Part shown: one piece after another, positions 1 through 8,444 of the stretch | Position numbering within the stretch: the first letter of the stretch is position 1 | Layout: the number at the start of each line of letters is the position of its first letter | DNA from: JBMFOH01 sp049969715 [NCBI: bacterium] | Lineage (GTDB): Bacteria > DUMJ01 | Direction: 5' to 3' | Assembly (NCBI GenBank): GCA_049969715.1 | Contig: JBMFOH010000028.1 | Coordinates: forward strand, 1 to 22,731 | DNA length: 22,731 nucleotides | The notes under the pieces: generated by a model | Told to the model about the DNA's origin: nothing | The model's input: the letters and a program-made list of their open reading frames with translations, nothing else | The model's database searches: none | Position numbers and translations under genes: made by a program

Positions 1-77
1 CAGTATAGGTCTGTAAACTCCGTGATAATATAGCCTTTAATCTCTGGATGTTTTCTTATTTCTTCTATCTGAAATCT
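1..77. repeat. Perfect DNA identity block A shared by the two GH2 genes (copy 1)
   Basis: These 77 bases are identical to 5898-5974. They encode the barrel end RFQIEEIRKHPEIKGY and onward, up to FTDLY. Synonymous sites match too, while sequence just beyond position 77 diverges. The block may continue left of the window. Confidence 0.9.
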
Positions 78-1772
78 TAATGCTTGATGCTGAAGCTCCT
101 GAAAACTTTGAGCAAAGCTAGATGGAGAAAATATCTTGTTTAAGCCATAATCTTTAAATCTCTCCTCTACTCCTAGAGGACTAGTGCCGTTATCAATATT
201 ACCTTGAGCAAACCACCAAGGGTTACCTTTGTAGTAAGCTTTCAGTTTAGAAAAATCTGGTAGTCCCCAATTACCAAACTCAGAGACTAATAATGGTTCA
301 TTTCCTTTTCTATTACCGCCAGCCCCAAATGTCCAAGATGGTCCATTGGCATATTCAGAGACCCATGACTTCATAGCTGAAAATCTATCTGGAAAGGCAA
401 AGTAATTGTGAAAATCGTTTATATCAGTTTTTATATGGAAGTTATTACAACAAGGAGAATTGTCTACTACTAATCTTGTTGGGTCAAGAGCTTTCAGTTT
501 GTCATACATATTCTCTAGCCACTTTCTATCATCATAATTACCTGGTAAATCTACCCCCCAGCTCTCATTTATAATAGTTCTTATAATTACAGATGGATGG
601 TTATAATCATAAGCCACCATTTCTTCTAGTAATTTTTCTCCTCTAGCTTTTGCTTTTGGTGTTGATCTATCCCAATTTGGTATATCATACCATACTAAGA
701 CTCCTAATCTATCTGCCCATTTTAGATACCAAGGGTGAGGAACTTTTATATGGTATCTAAGACAGTTAAGTCCCATCTGTTTAGCAAGTATCAGTTCATT
801 TTTAACAAACTCTTCACTTGGAGGTATATAATGGGTGTCTGGATAGAAGTCTTGATCAAGCGTACCCATTATAAATATTGGTCTATCATTCAGAAGTATT
901 TCTCTATCCTTCACTTCAATCTTTCTCATACCAAAATATTTGGTAAATTTATCTATTAGTTTATCTTTATATAATATAGAAACTTCTAATTTATAAAGTT
1001 TCGGATTATCAATATCCCAAAGTGTAGGGTTTAGTATAGAAATCTCTTTATTAAATTTTTCTGTAAGGGGATATTTGTATTCTCCTATCTCTTGCCCATT
1101 TGGATCATATATTCTAAAGAGAATGGACCTATCTTTATTAACTACTGTAGCTTCTCCTTTTACTTTAATCTGTGAGTTATCAATATCTGGAGTTATATAG
1201 ATATTCTTTATGTAGTCTTTAGAGAGCTTAATTATATATACATCTCCCAAGATCCCCCCTGCTGTACCATACCAAGTTTGCTTACCATGAGGGATTTCTG
1301 AAAAGGGATAATTAGGGTCATTGTCTGAAGGTAATAATACCTTTACTATTAATTCATTGTTATTCTTCAATTTATTTGTAATTTCGAAGCTAAAAGGAGT
1401 GTAACCTCCTTCATGTGAACCTATAAGTTGTCCATTTAGCCATATTTCGGAATAATAATTTATTGAACCGAAGTATAAGTAATAGACTGAGTTGGTAGAG
1501 ATCTCCTTTATATCGAACTTCTTTCGGTAGTAAAATTCCCCTCTATAGTCTCTTAATTCTGGGACCTCTATACCTATACATCCAGGGACATTAACCTTAT
1601 ATATACGAGAGAATTTATTATCTAAAGACAGATCCCACTTGCCTATCAAAAAATGAGTTTCTCTTGGCTTATTAATTTCATCTGATGGCATTATGGTAGA
1701 GGCTAAGGTAAATTCTCCATACAAAAGGACTAGAGTAATAGGTAAAAGAATTAAAAATAAAATCTTATGCAT
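1..1772 (-). CDS. Exported glycoside hydrolase family 2 enzyme (3' end cut by window edge)
   Basis: This is an open frame of 590 codons from ATG at 1770-1772 to the left edge; the C-terminal part lies outside. The start has a GGAG box 9 nt upstream and follows the permease stop by 15 nt. Residues 1 to about 25 form a signal peptide (Lys near the N-terminus, a Leu/Ile-rich core, then LAST) with no lipobox cysteine, so the enzyme is probably exported. From about residue 35 it aligns along its whole length with the GH2 protein at 4973-7576: sugar-binding jelly roll (about 35-185), Ig-like domain (about 190-285), then the TIM barrel. The Asn402-Glu403 pair in INESWG is the expected acid/base site, and Glu498 in SEFG the expected nucleophile, so it looks active. 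Family membership is clear; substrate is not (beta-galactoside, beta-glucuronide or beta-mannoside are all possible). It is the last visible gene of the DeoR-led operon. Confidence 0.9.
   Translation of the reverse strand, partial: MHKILFLILLPITLVLLYGEFTLASTIMPSDEINKPRETHFLIGKWDLSLDNKFSRIYKVNVPGCIGIEVPELRDYRGEFYYRKKFDIKEISTNSVYYLYFGSINYYSEIWLNGQLIGSHEGGYTPFSFEITNKLKNNNELIVKVLLPSDNDPNYPFSEIPHGKQTWYGTAGGILGDVYIIKLSKDYIKNIYITPDIDNSQIKVKGEATVVNKDRSILFRIYDPNGQEIGEYKYPLTEKFNKEISILNPTLWDIDNPKLYKLEVSILYKDKLIDKFTKYFGMRKIEVKDREILLNDRPIFIMGTLDQDFYPDTHYIPPSEEFVKNELILAKQMGLNCLRYHIKVPHPWYLKWADRLGVLVWYDIPNWDRSTPKAKARGEKLLEEMVAYDYNHPSVIIRTIINESWGVDLPGNYDDRKWLENMYDKLKALDPTRLVVDNSPCCNNFHIKTDINDFHNYFAFPDRFSAMKSWVSEYANGPSWTFGAGGNRKGNEPLLVSEFGNWGLPDFSKLKAYYKGNPWWFAQGNIDNGTSPLGVEERFKDYGLNKIFSPSSFAQSFQELQHQALRFQIEEIRKHPEIKGYIITEFTDLY
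258..289. repeat. Perfect DNA identity block B shared by the two GH2 genes (copy 1)
   Basis: These 32 bases are identical to 6158-6189. They encode the nucleophile region VSEFGNWGLP in both paralogues. Because the protein motif is strongly conserved, this block alone is weaker evidence of conversion than blocks A and C. Confidence 0.85.
696..778. repeat. Perfect DNA identity block C shared by the two GH2 genes (copy 1)
   Basis: These 83 bases are identical to 6596-6678 and encode the barrel segment RYHIKVPHPWYLKWADRLGV with its flanks. DNA on both sides differs at many positions, including third-codon sites. Confidence 0.9.
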
Positions 1773-1787
1773 AAGTTCTCACTCCTT

Positions 1788-2630
1788 TTATCCTTTCAAC
1801 CCACTGGTAAGCATCCCTTTCACAATCATCCTCTGTGTAAATGTGTAAACTACTAATGTTGGAGCAGCACCAACAAACGCTGCTGCCATAACAGTACCCA
1901 TTTCCCAGTTTCCATAAGCTGTCCTAAATAGAGTCAATGCTACAGGTAAAGTCATTTTAGTAGGATCATTTAATATTAATAGAGGCCATAGAAAGTCGTT
2001 CCAAGTCCATAAAAAGGTAAATAACCCTAGTGTAGCAAGAGATGGACGAGTAAGAGGTAATATTATAGTCCAAAATATTCTAAATCTGGAACATCCATCT
2101 ATTAAAGCTGCTTCTTCTAATTCTTTAGGGATAGAAAGCATGAACTGCCTTAGCATAAATACCCCATACGAGCTGGCTAATGCAGGGAGAATAAGACTCC
2201 AAAGAGTATTAAGTAGATTTAGTTTCCAGCACAACATAAATCTAGGGACCAAAACCGTATAAACAGGAACAAACAAGCTTCCTACTACTATGGCAAAAGC
2301 TAAAGGCTTCCCTTTAAATTCCATTCTAGCTAAAGGATAGGCGGCTAAAGCATTGATAATTAGAGTAACTACAATAACTGTAGCAGAGACGATAGTGCTA
2401 TTAATAAAAGCTAAGCCAATATTGGCTCCCCTTCCCGAAGTTAGGACAGTAATATAGTTTACTATAGTAGCTGGATTAGGAATCCACTTTAAAGGATAAG
2501 TATAGGTAAGGGCATTAGGCTTTAGTGAGGTAGAAAGACACCATATAATAGGGGATATCCATATAAATGCGATAAATATAAGAATAATATATCCTAAAAT
2601 AGACAAAAATTTCGATAACACATTATTCAT
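1788..2630 (-). CDS. Sugar ABC transporter permease, MalG-type (CUT1)
   Basis: This 280-aa inner-membrane subunit has the length and layout of MalG-type permeases: an N-terminal hydrophobic helix, a run of further membrane segments, and the EAA loop (about residues 165-195, reading EEAALIDGCSRFRIFWTIILP) that docks on the ATPase. The AYPLARMEFKG stretch is typical of carbohydrate uptake family 1. It should form the translocation channel with the MalF-type permease just upstream. Its Shine-Dalgarno AGGAGG overlaps the stop TAG of that gene, suggesting coupled translation. The operon has no ATPase, so a shared MsiK/MalK-like ATPase encoded elsewhere is likely. Family assignment is secure; the sugar is unknown, but the flanking GH2 enzymes point to a glycoside or oligosaccharide. 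Confidence 0.93.
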   Translation of the reverse strand: MNNVLSKFLSILGYIILIFIAFIWISPIIWCLSTSLKPNALTYTYPLKWIPNPATIVNYITVLTSGRGANIGLAFINSTIVSATVIVVTLIINALAAYPLARMEFKGKPLAFAIVVGSLFVPVYTVLVPRFMLCWKLNLLNTLWSLILPALASSYGVFMLRQFMLSIPKELEEAALIDGCSRFRIFWTIILPLTRPSLATLGLFTFLWTWNDFLWPLLILNDPTKMTLPVALTLFRTAYGNWEMGTVMAAAFVGAAPTLVVYTFTQRMIVKGMLTSGLKG

Positions 2631-2642
2631 CCCTTTAACCTC

Positions 2643-3548
2643 CTAATATTCAGCTCTTCCGCTAAGATACTTGAATTGAATTATAGTAAATACCATAATA
2701 ATTAAGAACAATATCCAAGACATCGCAGCAGCTTCTCCTAGTCTGAACCAATTAAATCCTACTTCATATAAGTGTTGTAGGACTACTCTAGTAGAATTTC
2801 CAGGACCACCACCTGTAATCATAGTCACCTGTCCAAATACTTGGAATCCTGCTACAACTTGAGATACTCCTACAAAAAGTATTATAGGCTTAAGCAGAGG
2901 AATCGTAATATAACGAAATAGATGCCACTTATTCCCACCGTCTATTAAGGCGGCTTCATATAACTCTTGTGGAATGTCTTGTAGTCCAGCTAATAGTGGT
3001 AGCATTACAGAGCCTAAGCTCCCCCATAAGGATACCATAACAATCACCATCATTGCTGAAAAAGGATGGTATATCCATTCCTGTCTTGGAAGTCCAACTT
3101 TCTGAAAGTAATAGTTTATCAACCCTATTTCTCTATCTAATAGCCATGTCCATATTAGTGCCACTGATGCTACGTTTATTACAAAAGGGGCAGACAAGGC
3201 TCCTCTAAATATCATACGACCTTTGATAGGAGAGTTTACTATTACTGCAGTTAAAAGCCCAATGCTTATAAGAATGGGAACTGCTAAAGCTACGTATTCA
3301 AATGTATTTCTCAAACTAATCAAGAATAGATCCCCTGCCCGAAAAAAGTTTTGATAATTTCTGAGTCCTACAAAGTCCATTCGTTCGCTTAGTAGGGTAA
3401 AATTGGTAAAACTTACATATAATCCTTGAATCATCGGATATACCATAAATACTATAAAGAAAAAAGCAAATGGGGCTAAGAATAACCAAGGTATAAGAGG
3501 ACTCTTATCTGATAGAAGATAAGATAAACTGAATTTTTTCTTTCTCAT
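2643..3548 (-). CDS. Sugar ABC transporter permease, MalF-type (CUT1)
   Basis: This 301-aa integral membrane protein belongs to the UgpA/LacF-like MalF group. A short basic N-terminus (MRKKKF) leads into the first membrane helix (LIPWLFLAPFAFFFIVFMVY), followed by the YVSFTNF periplasmic segment typical of the group. The EAA loop is near residues 196-225 (YEAALIDGGNKWHLFRYITIP), and the GGGPGNST stretch further on is a usual family feature. The start ATG has a strong AAGGAGGAA ribosome-binding site. It lies 68 nt downstream of the binding-protein gene, with a strong hairpin between, and 12 nt before the MalG-type gene. It should pair with that protein to import the sugar delivered by the binding protein encoded upstream. 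Confidence 0.93.
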   Translation of the reverse strand: MRKKKFSLSYLLSDKSPLIPWLFLAPFAFFFIVFMVYPMIQGLYVSFTNFTLLSERMDFVGLRNYQNFFRAGDLFLISLRNTFEYVALAVPILISIGLLTAVIVNSPIKGRMIFRGALSAPFVINVASVALIWTWLLDREIGLINYYFQKVGLPRQEWIYHPFSAMMVIVMVSLWGSLGSVMLPLLAGLQDIPQELYEAALIDGGNKWHLFRYITIPLLKPIILFVGVSQVVAGFQVFGQVTMITGGGPGNSTRVVLQHLYEVGFNWFRLGEAAAMSWILFLIIMVFTIIQFKYLSGRAEY

Positions 3549-3576
3549 TATTGTATTCCTCCTTAATTTGGAATCA

Positions 3577-3607
3577 AAGGGGCTTGGATAAAAACTCCAA
3601 GCCCCTT
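3577..3607 (-). promoter_or_regulatory. Strong intercistronic hairpin between binding-protein and permease genes
   Basis: AAGGGGCTTGGA and its perfect complement TCCAAGCCCCTT form a 12-bp stem with a 7-nt loop, starting about 10 nt past the binding-protein stop in the transcribed direction. No T-run follows on either strand, so it is a poor intrinsic terminator. It more likely protects the upstream message from 3' exonucleases or lowers permease expression relative to the binding protein, as known between malE and malF. The fold is seen; the role is inferred. Confidence 0.8.
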
Positions 3608-3616
3608 CAAGTCAAA

Positions 3617-4876
3617 TTATTTCCCTACTTCACCTACAGGTCTTGTTAGAATGTCATTTACAAATGTTTCTAGATCTTTGAGAGCCTGAGTTACAGTTTT
3701 TTGCTTGTTGTATACGGCATTTAGTTCTTGTCCAGATCTACTTTCTATACTTGTTGCCTGTTCTACATGAGGTTGCCATACTAGATAACCTAGTTCAGCA
3801 ACAAATGCCTGTTGTTTTATAAGTTTCTTGAATGCATCACTAGCGATGACAGATTTTCTTGTTGGGCAATGTCCTGCTTTTGCTGACCACTCAATCTGAT
3901 GAGCTGTAAGCCATTCTACAAGCTTAGTAGCTGCATCTAGTTTATCTCTTGATTTCTTCTTTGGTAGAACTAATAGGTGAGATGCAGACCAGGCAGCCTT
4001 CTTTTGTCCAATCTGAGGGAATGGAACTATCATATAGTTTAAATCTTTCTGCTCATCAAATCCTGGGATCATCCATGTTCCTGCTATAGTCATAGAACAC
4101 TTACTTGTACGGAATGGCGTAGCAGCATCTGTTAGTGTCGGAGGAATAAGTCCATCATTTTGTAGATCAACAAAGAACTGAAGTGCTTTTGCACCTGCCT
4201 CCGAGTTGAATGCAGCCTTAGTACTATCCTTTGTTAGGTACGTACCTCCAAATTGATTTAAGAAGGTATACCATTCACGCCAAATACTACCGTGCATAGT
4301 AGGCATAAAGCCCCATCTTGTTACCTGTCCTTTATCATCCTTCACCTGCAACTTCTTTGCAGCATCTAAAAGATTCTCTTTGTTTAATATCACCTTATTA
4401 GGGTCAATTCCCGCAGCTTTGAGATGGTCTACGTTATAATACAGAGCATATGGATGTACATCGAGGGGAAGTCCATATGTTACACCTTGGTACTTACCTG
4501 CAGTAAGGGGATATTCCATAAAGTCTCCCTTGTTGACCCCACCCTTTTCCAGAGTCTTAGGACTCATAGGGAATAATCGCCCATATTTTGCAAAGATAGG
4601 TAGATTCCAGTCATGGCATATTGCTACATCAGGAGCTGTTCCAGTTTGTATAGAAAGAAGTAATTTGTTATAGTATGGGTCTCCCCAAGGTAATATCTGC
4701 ATTCTGACCTCTACTTCATCTTGAGATGCGTTAAATTCTTTTACCATACTTTCCATAATCTTTCCATCTGGACCAGTAAATAAGTTCCAGAAATCTATAA
4801 CTGTCTTGGCGTAACTTACCAGTGGGAATAATCCTACTAGAACTACTAGCATCAAAATCCCTATAGTTCTTTTCAC
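3617..4876 (-). CDS. Extracellular sugar-binding protein of a CUT1 ABC transporter
   Basis: This 419-aa family 1 solute-binding protein captures a sugar outside the inner membrane and delivers it to the two permeases encoded just downstream. It starts at GTG (4874-4876) with a good GGAGGG site 9 nt upstream. Residues 1-23 are a signal peptide (MKRTIGILMLVVLVGLFPLV, then SYA) cleaved by signal peptidase I; there is no lipobox cysteine. The mature N-terminus TVIDFWNLFTGPDGKIMESMVKEF is the classic family opening, and the FRTSKCSMTIAGTWMIPGF region is the typical ligand-lobe segment. Its place between a cytosolic and an exported GH2 gene suggests a beta-linked oligosaccharide or glycoside as ligand. 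The family is certain; the ligand is not. Confidence 0.93.
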   Translation of the reverse strand: MKRTIGILMLVVLVGLFPLVSYAKTVIDFWNLFTGPDGKIMESMVKEFNASQDEVEVRMQILPWGDPYYNKLLLSIQTGTAPDVAICHDWNLPIFAKYGRLFPMSPKTLEKGGVNKGDFMEYPLTAGKYQGVTYGLPLDVHPYALYYNVDHLKAAGIDPNKVILNKENLLDAAKKLQVKDDKGQVTRWGFMPTMHGSIWREWYTFLNQFGGTYLTKDSTKAAFNSEAGAKALQFFVDLQNDGLIPPTLTDAATPFRTSKCSMTIAGTWMIPGFDEQKDLNYMIVPFPQIGQKKAAWSASHLLVLPKKKSRDKLDAATKLVEWLTAHQIEWSAKAGHCPTRKSVIASDAFKKLIKQQAFVAELGYLVWQPHVEQATSIESRSGQELNAVYNKQKTVTQALKDLETFVNDILTRPVGEVGK

Positions 4877-4934
4877 TTAAAAAATCCCTCCTTCAAAATT
4901 AGTTTTTAAAACTTCTACCTCTTCTTCCCCTTAA

Positions 4935-4956
4935 AAGCATTGGTAATCTGATGCTT
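4935..4956 (-). promoter_or_regulatory. Weak hairpin upstream of the binding-protein gene
   Basis: AAGCAT and ATGCTT form a 6-bp stem (two G-U pairs could extend it) with a 10-nt loop in the 96-nt gap between the GH2 stop and the binding-protein start. On the transcribed strand it is followed only by TT, so at most it is a leaky attenuator. I see no convincing promoter in this gap. Confidence 0.3.
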
Positions 4957-4972
4957 CCTTTATCTTTCCATC

Positions 4973-7576
4973 TCACCTCCCTCCTACCATCTGGTATAGT
5001 AGTGCGCTCATTACTGGTGAAGTCGTTAATTTATTTATAATAGGGAAGGTATGAATGATGATATGACCTTCTCCTAACGGGACGTCTATTATAAAATTCA
5101 TAGGATGATACAACCATCCAATCACCATACCTGCCAATGTCTTTCCTCCAAAGTTGAAATCTCCGTACAGATAGTATGTAGGAGAGTCATTCATAAATCG
5201 ATAATCCATAATCTTTTCTCTAAATACCCTTCCAGAAATTTTAGGACTGAATATACCTAGCCCGCTTACCCATCTTCCTTCAGTAATCCCTTTTCTTTTC
5301 TCTAGTGTGTATCCAAATCGAGAGAACTTGGTATCTTCTGACAACTCAAATATTACTGTCTTACCTTGTTTTGCTAAATTTTCTAACTCTTCGTTGAAAG
5401 ATTTTGCATATATAATGTTGGATTGAGATATATCTGAGACATTAATATTTGCATTTTTAAGAGAGCTTTCTACAATACTATCGAAAGGAGCAATCCTAAA
5501 GTTTTGCAAGTTCTTAGGCACTACAAATATATGCACTATATTTTCACTTATTGTTCTATTCCTAGTAGTGGTTTTTAAAGTAAGCTTAAACGTCTTTGGT
5601 TCAGAGACTTCTGGGGCTAAGAATTCTATATTGCCTATTTTAGAAAGACCATAATGTATTTTATTGAGAGTTATACTATTTTTGATACCTGTTCCATCTA
5701 GATCCCAGGAGATTTTTACATTTTCTAAAGGACCATTTGAAAGATGTGAGAATAATATCGGGATACTTATATTTTCTCCGCTCCAGACCCCAGTAGGTCT
5801 TTCCTTAGGAAAGACTAAGTCTAGGCTATTTATATTCTTTAAGTCATTAAAATAGCTCTTCTTTCCTCTTGTTATATCCAATAGACCATTACATTCCCAG
5901 TATAGGTCTGTAAACTCCGTGATAATATAGCCTTTAATCTCTGGATGTTTTCTTATTTCTTCTATCTGAAATCTCAACGCCTGGTATTGAAGGTCTTGAA
6001 ACGCTTCAGTAAGACTTTCTATACCATCGAACACCTTATCTAATCCATATCTCCAAAACTTTTCCTCTACTCCTAATGGTTTTGTGGCGGTAGTAGTATC
6101 TCTCTGTTGGAACCACCAAGGGTCTCCTCCATACTGGGCTCTTAACCTTGTAATATTTGGTAGTCCCCAATTACCAAACTCAGAGACTATTAGAGGTTCG
6201 CTATTCTTTCTCTCACTATCAGGACCAAACGTCCATGATGGATGTTTAGAGAAATCTTCTACCCATTTTTTCATCTCATTAAACTTATCAGGGAAACCAA
6301 AGTAATTGTGAAAGTCTTCTATATCTGTTTTAATATGGAAATTTGGGAAACAGGCAGAGTTGTCTACAACTAGCCTGGTCTTGTCTCTTTCTTTAAGCCA
6401 TTCGTAAGTTTTCTTGAGCCATTCTCTATCCTCTTTACTGTTTACCAAATCTAATCCCCAGCTCTCATTTATGATAGTCCTTATTATTACTGATGGATGA
6501 TTATAATCATACTGAACCATCTCTTCCAAAAGCCTTTCTCCTCTTGCTTTTGCATTAGGTGTAGATCTACTCCAGTTGGGAAGGTCTTCCCAGATTAAGA
6601 CTCCTAATCTATCTGCCCATTTTAGATACCAAGGGTGAGGAACTTTTATATGGTATCTAAGACAGTTAAGTCCCATCTCCTTTGCTAGAATAAGCGCATC
6701 TCTTACAAACTCTTCGTTTGGGGGATTATAGTGAGTAAAAGGATAAAAGTCTTGGTCTAATGCTCCCATAAGATAGATAGGTTTATCGTTTAGAAGAATC
6801 TTTTCATCTTTTACTTCTATCTTTCTCATCCCAAATGTCTCTGTCACTTCGTCTATAACCTTATTTTGGTACTCTATAATAGCTTTTACAGTATAGAGGT
6901 TTGGATTGTCTATATCCCAGAGTAAGGGGTTTTTTATAGATAGCTCTATCTTATTCTCTCTTTCTAGAGAAGTCTCAGTCTTACTTACTCTTCCTAATGG
7001 ATCAGCTATAGAAATACCCAACTGATAATTCTGTGTTTTATCTGTTTCACAGTGCACTAAGAGATATATCTTACTATTCTCTACGTCAGGGGTTACTTCG
7101 AACTTAGTGATATAAGAAGACCCTGTCTGAATTAATTCTACTCCTTGCCATATACCTCCTGCCATTCCATACCATTGAGCTTCTTGTTTCCCATGAGGAA
7201 TCTCTGAAAAGGGGTAATTAGGGTCTGCATCTCCTGGAATTATTACCTTTACTATAAGTCTGTTTTTAGATTTTATGGCAGAGCTCACATCGAAGAGAAA
7301 CGGGGTATATCCACCTTCATGCGTTCCTATTAAGACATCATTAAGCCAAACTTCTGCGTAGTAATTTACCGCTCCGAAATGGAGTAAGTACCTGGTGTCT
7401 CGATCTTTATTTATTTCAAACTCTTTTCTATACCATATGACCCCCCTATACTCTCTTAGCGCAGGTATCTGATTTCCAATGCAGTTTGGCACCTCTATAG
7501 GATAGGTTTGAATAGTATTAAATCTTCTATCTAGACTTAATTCCCATATTCCATTAAGATTTATAATCTTTCTCAT
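4973..7576 (-). CDS. Cytoplasmic glycoside hydrolase family 2 enzyme
   Basis: This complete 867-aa retaining beta-glycosidase has no signal peptide: it opens directly with INLNGIWELSLD, the first strand of the GH2 sugar-binding domain, so it should act in the cytosol on imported substrate. The layout is sugar-binding jelly roll (about 5-150), Ig-like beta-sandwich (about 155-250), TIM barrel (about 255-560) with Asn370-Glu371 as acid/base and Glu466 (SEFG) as nucleophile, then about 270 residues of beta-rich C-terminus. The last part may be an amidotransferase-like fold, but that is weak inference. The NKK signature of E. coli-type beta-glucuronidases is not evident where expected, after the WECNGLLD segment, so I do not assign that activity. 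ATG has an AAGGAGG site 4 nt upstream and lies 9 nt after the DeoR stop. It is a paralogue of the exported GH2 at 1-1772. Confidence 0.93.
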   Translation of the reverse strand: MRKIINLNGIWELSLDRRFNTIQTYPIEVPNCIGNQIPALREYRGVIWYRKEFEINKDRDTRYLLHFGAVNYYAEVWLNDVLIGTHEGGYTPFLFDVSSAIKSKNRLIVKVIIPGDADPNYPFSEIPHGKQEAQWYGMAGGIWQGVELIQTGSSYITKFEVTPDVENSKIYLLVHCETDKTQNYQLGISIADPLGRVSKTETSLERENKIELSIKNPLLWDIDNPNLYTVKAIIEYQNKVIDEVTETFGMRKIEVKDEKILLNDKPIYLMGALDQDFYPFTHYNPPNEEFVRDALILAKEMGLNCLRYHIKVPHPWYLKWADRLGVLIWEDLPNWSRSTPNAKARGERLLEEMVQYDYNHPSVIIRTIINESWGLDLVNSKEDREWLKKTYEWLKERDKTRLVVDNSACFPNFHIKTDIEDFHNYFGFPDKFNEMKKWVEDFSKHPSWTFGPDSERKNSEPLIVSEFGNWGLPNITRLRAQYGGDPWWFQQRDTTTATKPLGVEEKFWRYGLDKVFDGIESLTEAFQDLQYQALRFQIEEIRKHPEIKGYIITEFTDLYWECNGLLDITRGKKSYFNDLKNINSLDLVFPKERPTGVWSGENISIPILFSHLSNGPLENVKISWDLDGTGIKNSITLNKIHYGLSKIGNIEFLAPEVSEPKTFKLTLKTTTRNRTISENIVHIFVVPKNLQNFRIAPFDSIVESSLKNANINVSDISQSNIIYAKSFNEELENLAKQGKTVIFELSEDTKFSRFGYTLEKRKGITEGRWVSGLGIFSPKISGRVFREKIMDYRFMNDSPTYYLYGDFNFGGKTLAGMVIGWLYHPMNFIIDVPLGEGHIIIHTFPIINKLTTSPVMSALLYQMVGGR
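5898..5974. repeat. Perfect DNA identity block A (copy 2)
   Basis: Partner of 1-77, in the cytoplasmic GH2 gene. The first mismatch on the right is at 5975. Confidence 0.9.
6158..6189. repeat. Perfect DNA identity block B (copy 2)
   Basis: Partner of 258-289. It covers the codons of the catalytic nucleophile motif SEFG. Confidence 0.85.
6596..6678. repeat. Perfect DNA identity block C (copy 2)
   Basis: Partner of 696-778. The sequence diverges immediately on both sides (695 against 6595, 779 against 6679). Confidence 0.9.
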
Positions 7577-7585
7577 CCTTCCTCC

Positions 7586-8407
7586 TTATTTGAATTTATA
7601 TTCACTATGGCTGTAACTTTCGACCTGAGACTCTAGCGGTGCTATCTCCACCTTTATTCCTTTCTTCTCTAATCCTTTTATGATGTCTTTAGGAGCCAAC
7701 TCATCAGTAATGAGTATATCTACCTTTTCTATGGGACTCATCGGTATGAGTTTCTTTTGACCCAATTTTGTATGATCAGCAAGGACTATTAGAATATGGG
7801 CAGAATTTATCATAGATGTATATATGCTTGCCTCACTTGGGTTTAAAGTTGTTAGCCCTCCATCTATATCTATTCCATCTACCCCCATAAAACATTTATC
7901 TATAAAGATATTTTTAAAAAATTCTTCAGCTCCATCACCAAAAAGATTATAAGAGCCTTCTCTAGAAAATCCTCCTGGCATAGCAATTCTCACTCCAAGT
8001 CTTAAAAGTAGATATCCTATATTTACAGAATTGGTAATCACTTGCACGTTTGGTATGCCCCCTAGAAGTTTTGCAAACTCATAGGTGGTGGTTCCTCCGC
8101 CTAGGGCGATTACATCATTTGGTTTTACTAAGGTAAGCGCAACCTTAGCTATAGCTCGTTTTTCTTTCAGGTTTTCTACATTTCTGTCTTCGAATGGTGG
8201 TTCTGGGGTAACATTGTGCGTAGCAAGTGTAACACCACCCCAGATCCTTGTAATGAGTCTCTGTTTTTCTAAGTCTTGTAAGTCTTTTCTTAGAGTGATT
8301 GGAGAGATCTCTAGTATCTCTGCCAAATCATTAATAGAGAGTGTACCTCTTGCCTCAAGGATGTCTAATATCCTTCTTTTTCTATTTATTTTAGCTATTG
8401 AATCCAC
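7586..8407 (-). CDS. DeoR-family transcriptional regulator of the GH2/sugar-transport operon
   Basis: This 273-aa cytoplasmic regulator has the usual DeoR length. Residues about 10-60 form the N-terminal winged helix-turn-helix (SINDLAEILEISPITLRKDL as the HTH, then GGVTL). The rest is the sugar-phosphate-sensing domain, with GGGTTTYEFAKLL, ITNSVNIGYLL, MPGGFSREG, CFMGVDGID and VLADHTKLG, which are the standard DeoR/GlpR landmarks. Effectors in this family are phosphorylated sugars, so a metabolite of the imported glycoside probably relieves repression. The GTG start at 8405-8407 is chosen because it gives the normal N-terminus and has AGAGGT upstream; no ATG fits. It is the first gene of the operon, with the GH2 gene 9 nt downstream, which implies autoregulation from 8445-8472. 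Confidence 0.92.
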   Translation of the reverse strand: MDSIAKINRKRRILDILEARGTLSINDLAEILEISPITLRKDLQDLEKQRLITRIWGGVTLATHNVTPEPPFEDRNVENLKEKRAIAKVALTLVKPNDVIALGGGTTTYEFAKLLGGIPNVQVITNSVNIGYLLLRLGVRIAMPGGFSREGSYNLFGDGAEEFFKNIFIDKCFMGVDGIDIDGGLTTLNPSEASIYTSMINSAHILIVLADHTKLGQKKLIPMSPIEKVDILITDELAPKDIIKGLEKKGIKVEIAPLESQVESYSHSEYKFK

Positions 8408-8444
8408 AATATCTAACCTCTAGATATAAATTTAGCATATATAG

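Noticed and set aside
735-959. Plus-strand open frame of 74 codons
   Set aside because: It lies antisense inside the GH2 gene that is open from 1772 to the left edge and has no ribosome-binding site or recognisable domain.
1-1772. GH2 gene as a truncated pseudogene
   Set aside because: The frame is uninterrupted and aligns throughout with its paralogue; it stops only because the window ends.
3577-3607. Intrinsic terminator
   Set aside because: The stem is strong but no T-run follows on either strand, and the genes on both sides clearly belong to one operon.
4973-7576. Assignment as beta-glucuronidase (uidA)
   Set aside because: The general GH2 catalytic residues are there, but the NKK carboxylate-binding signature of E. 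coli-type enzymes is not evident, so only the family is claimed.
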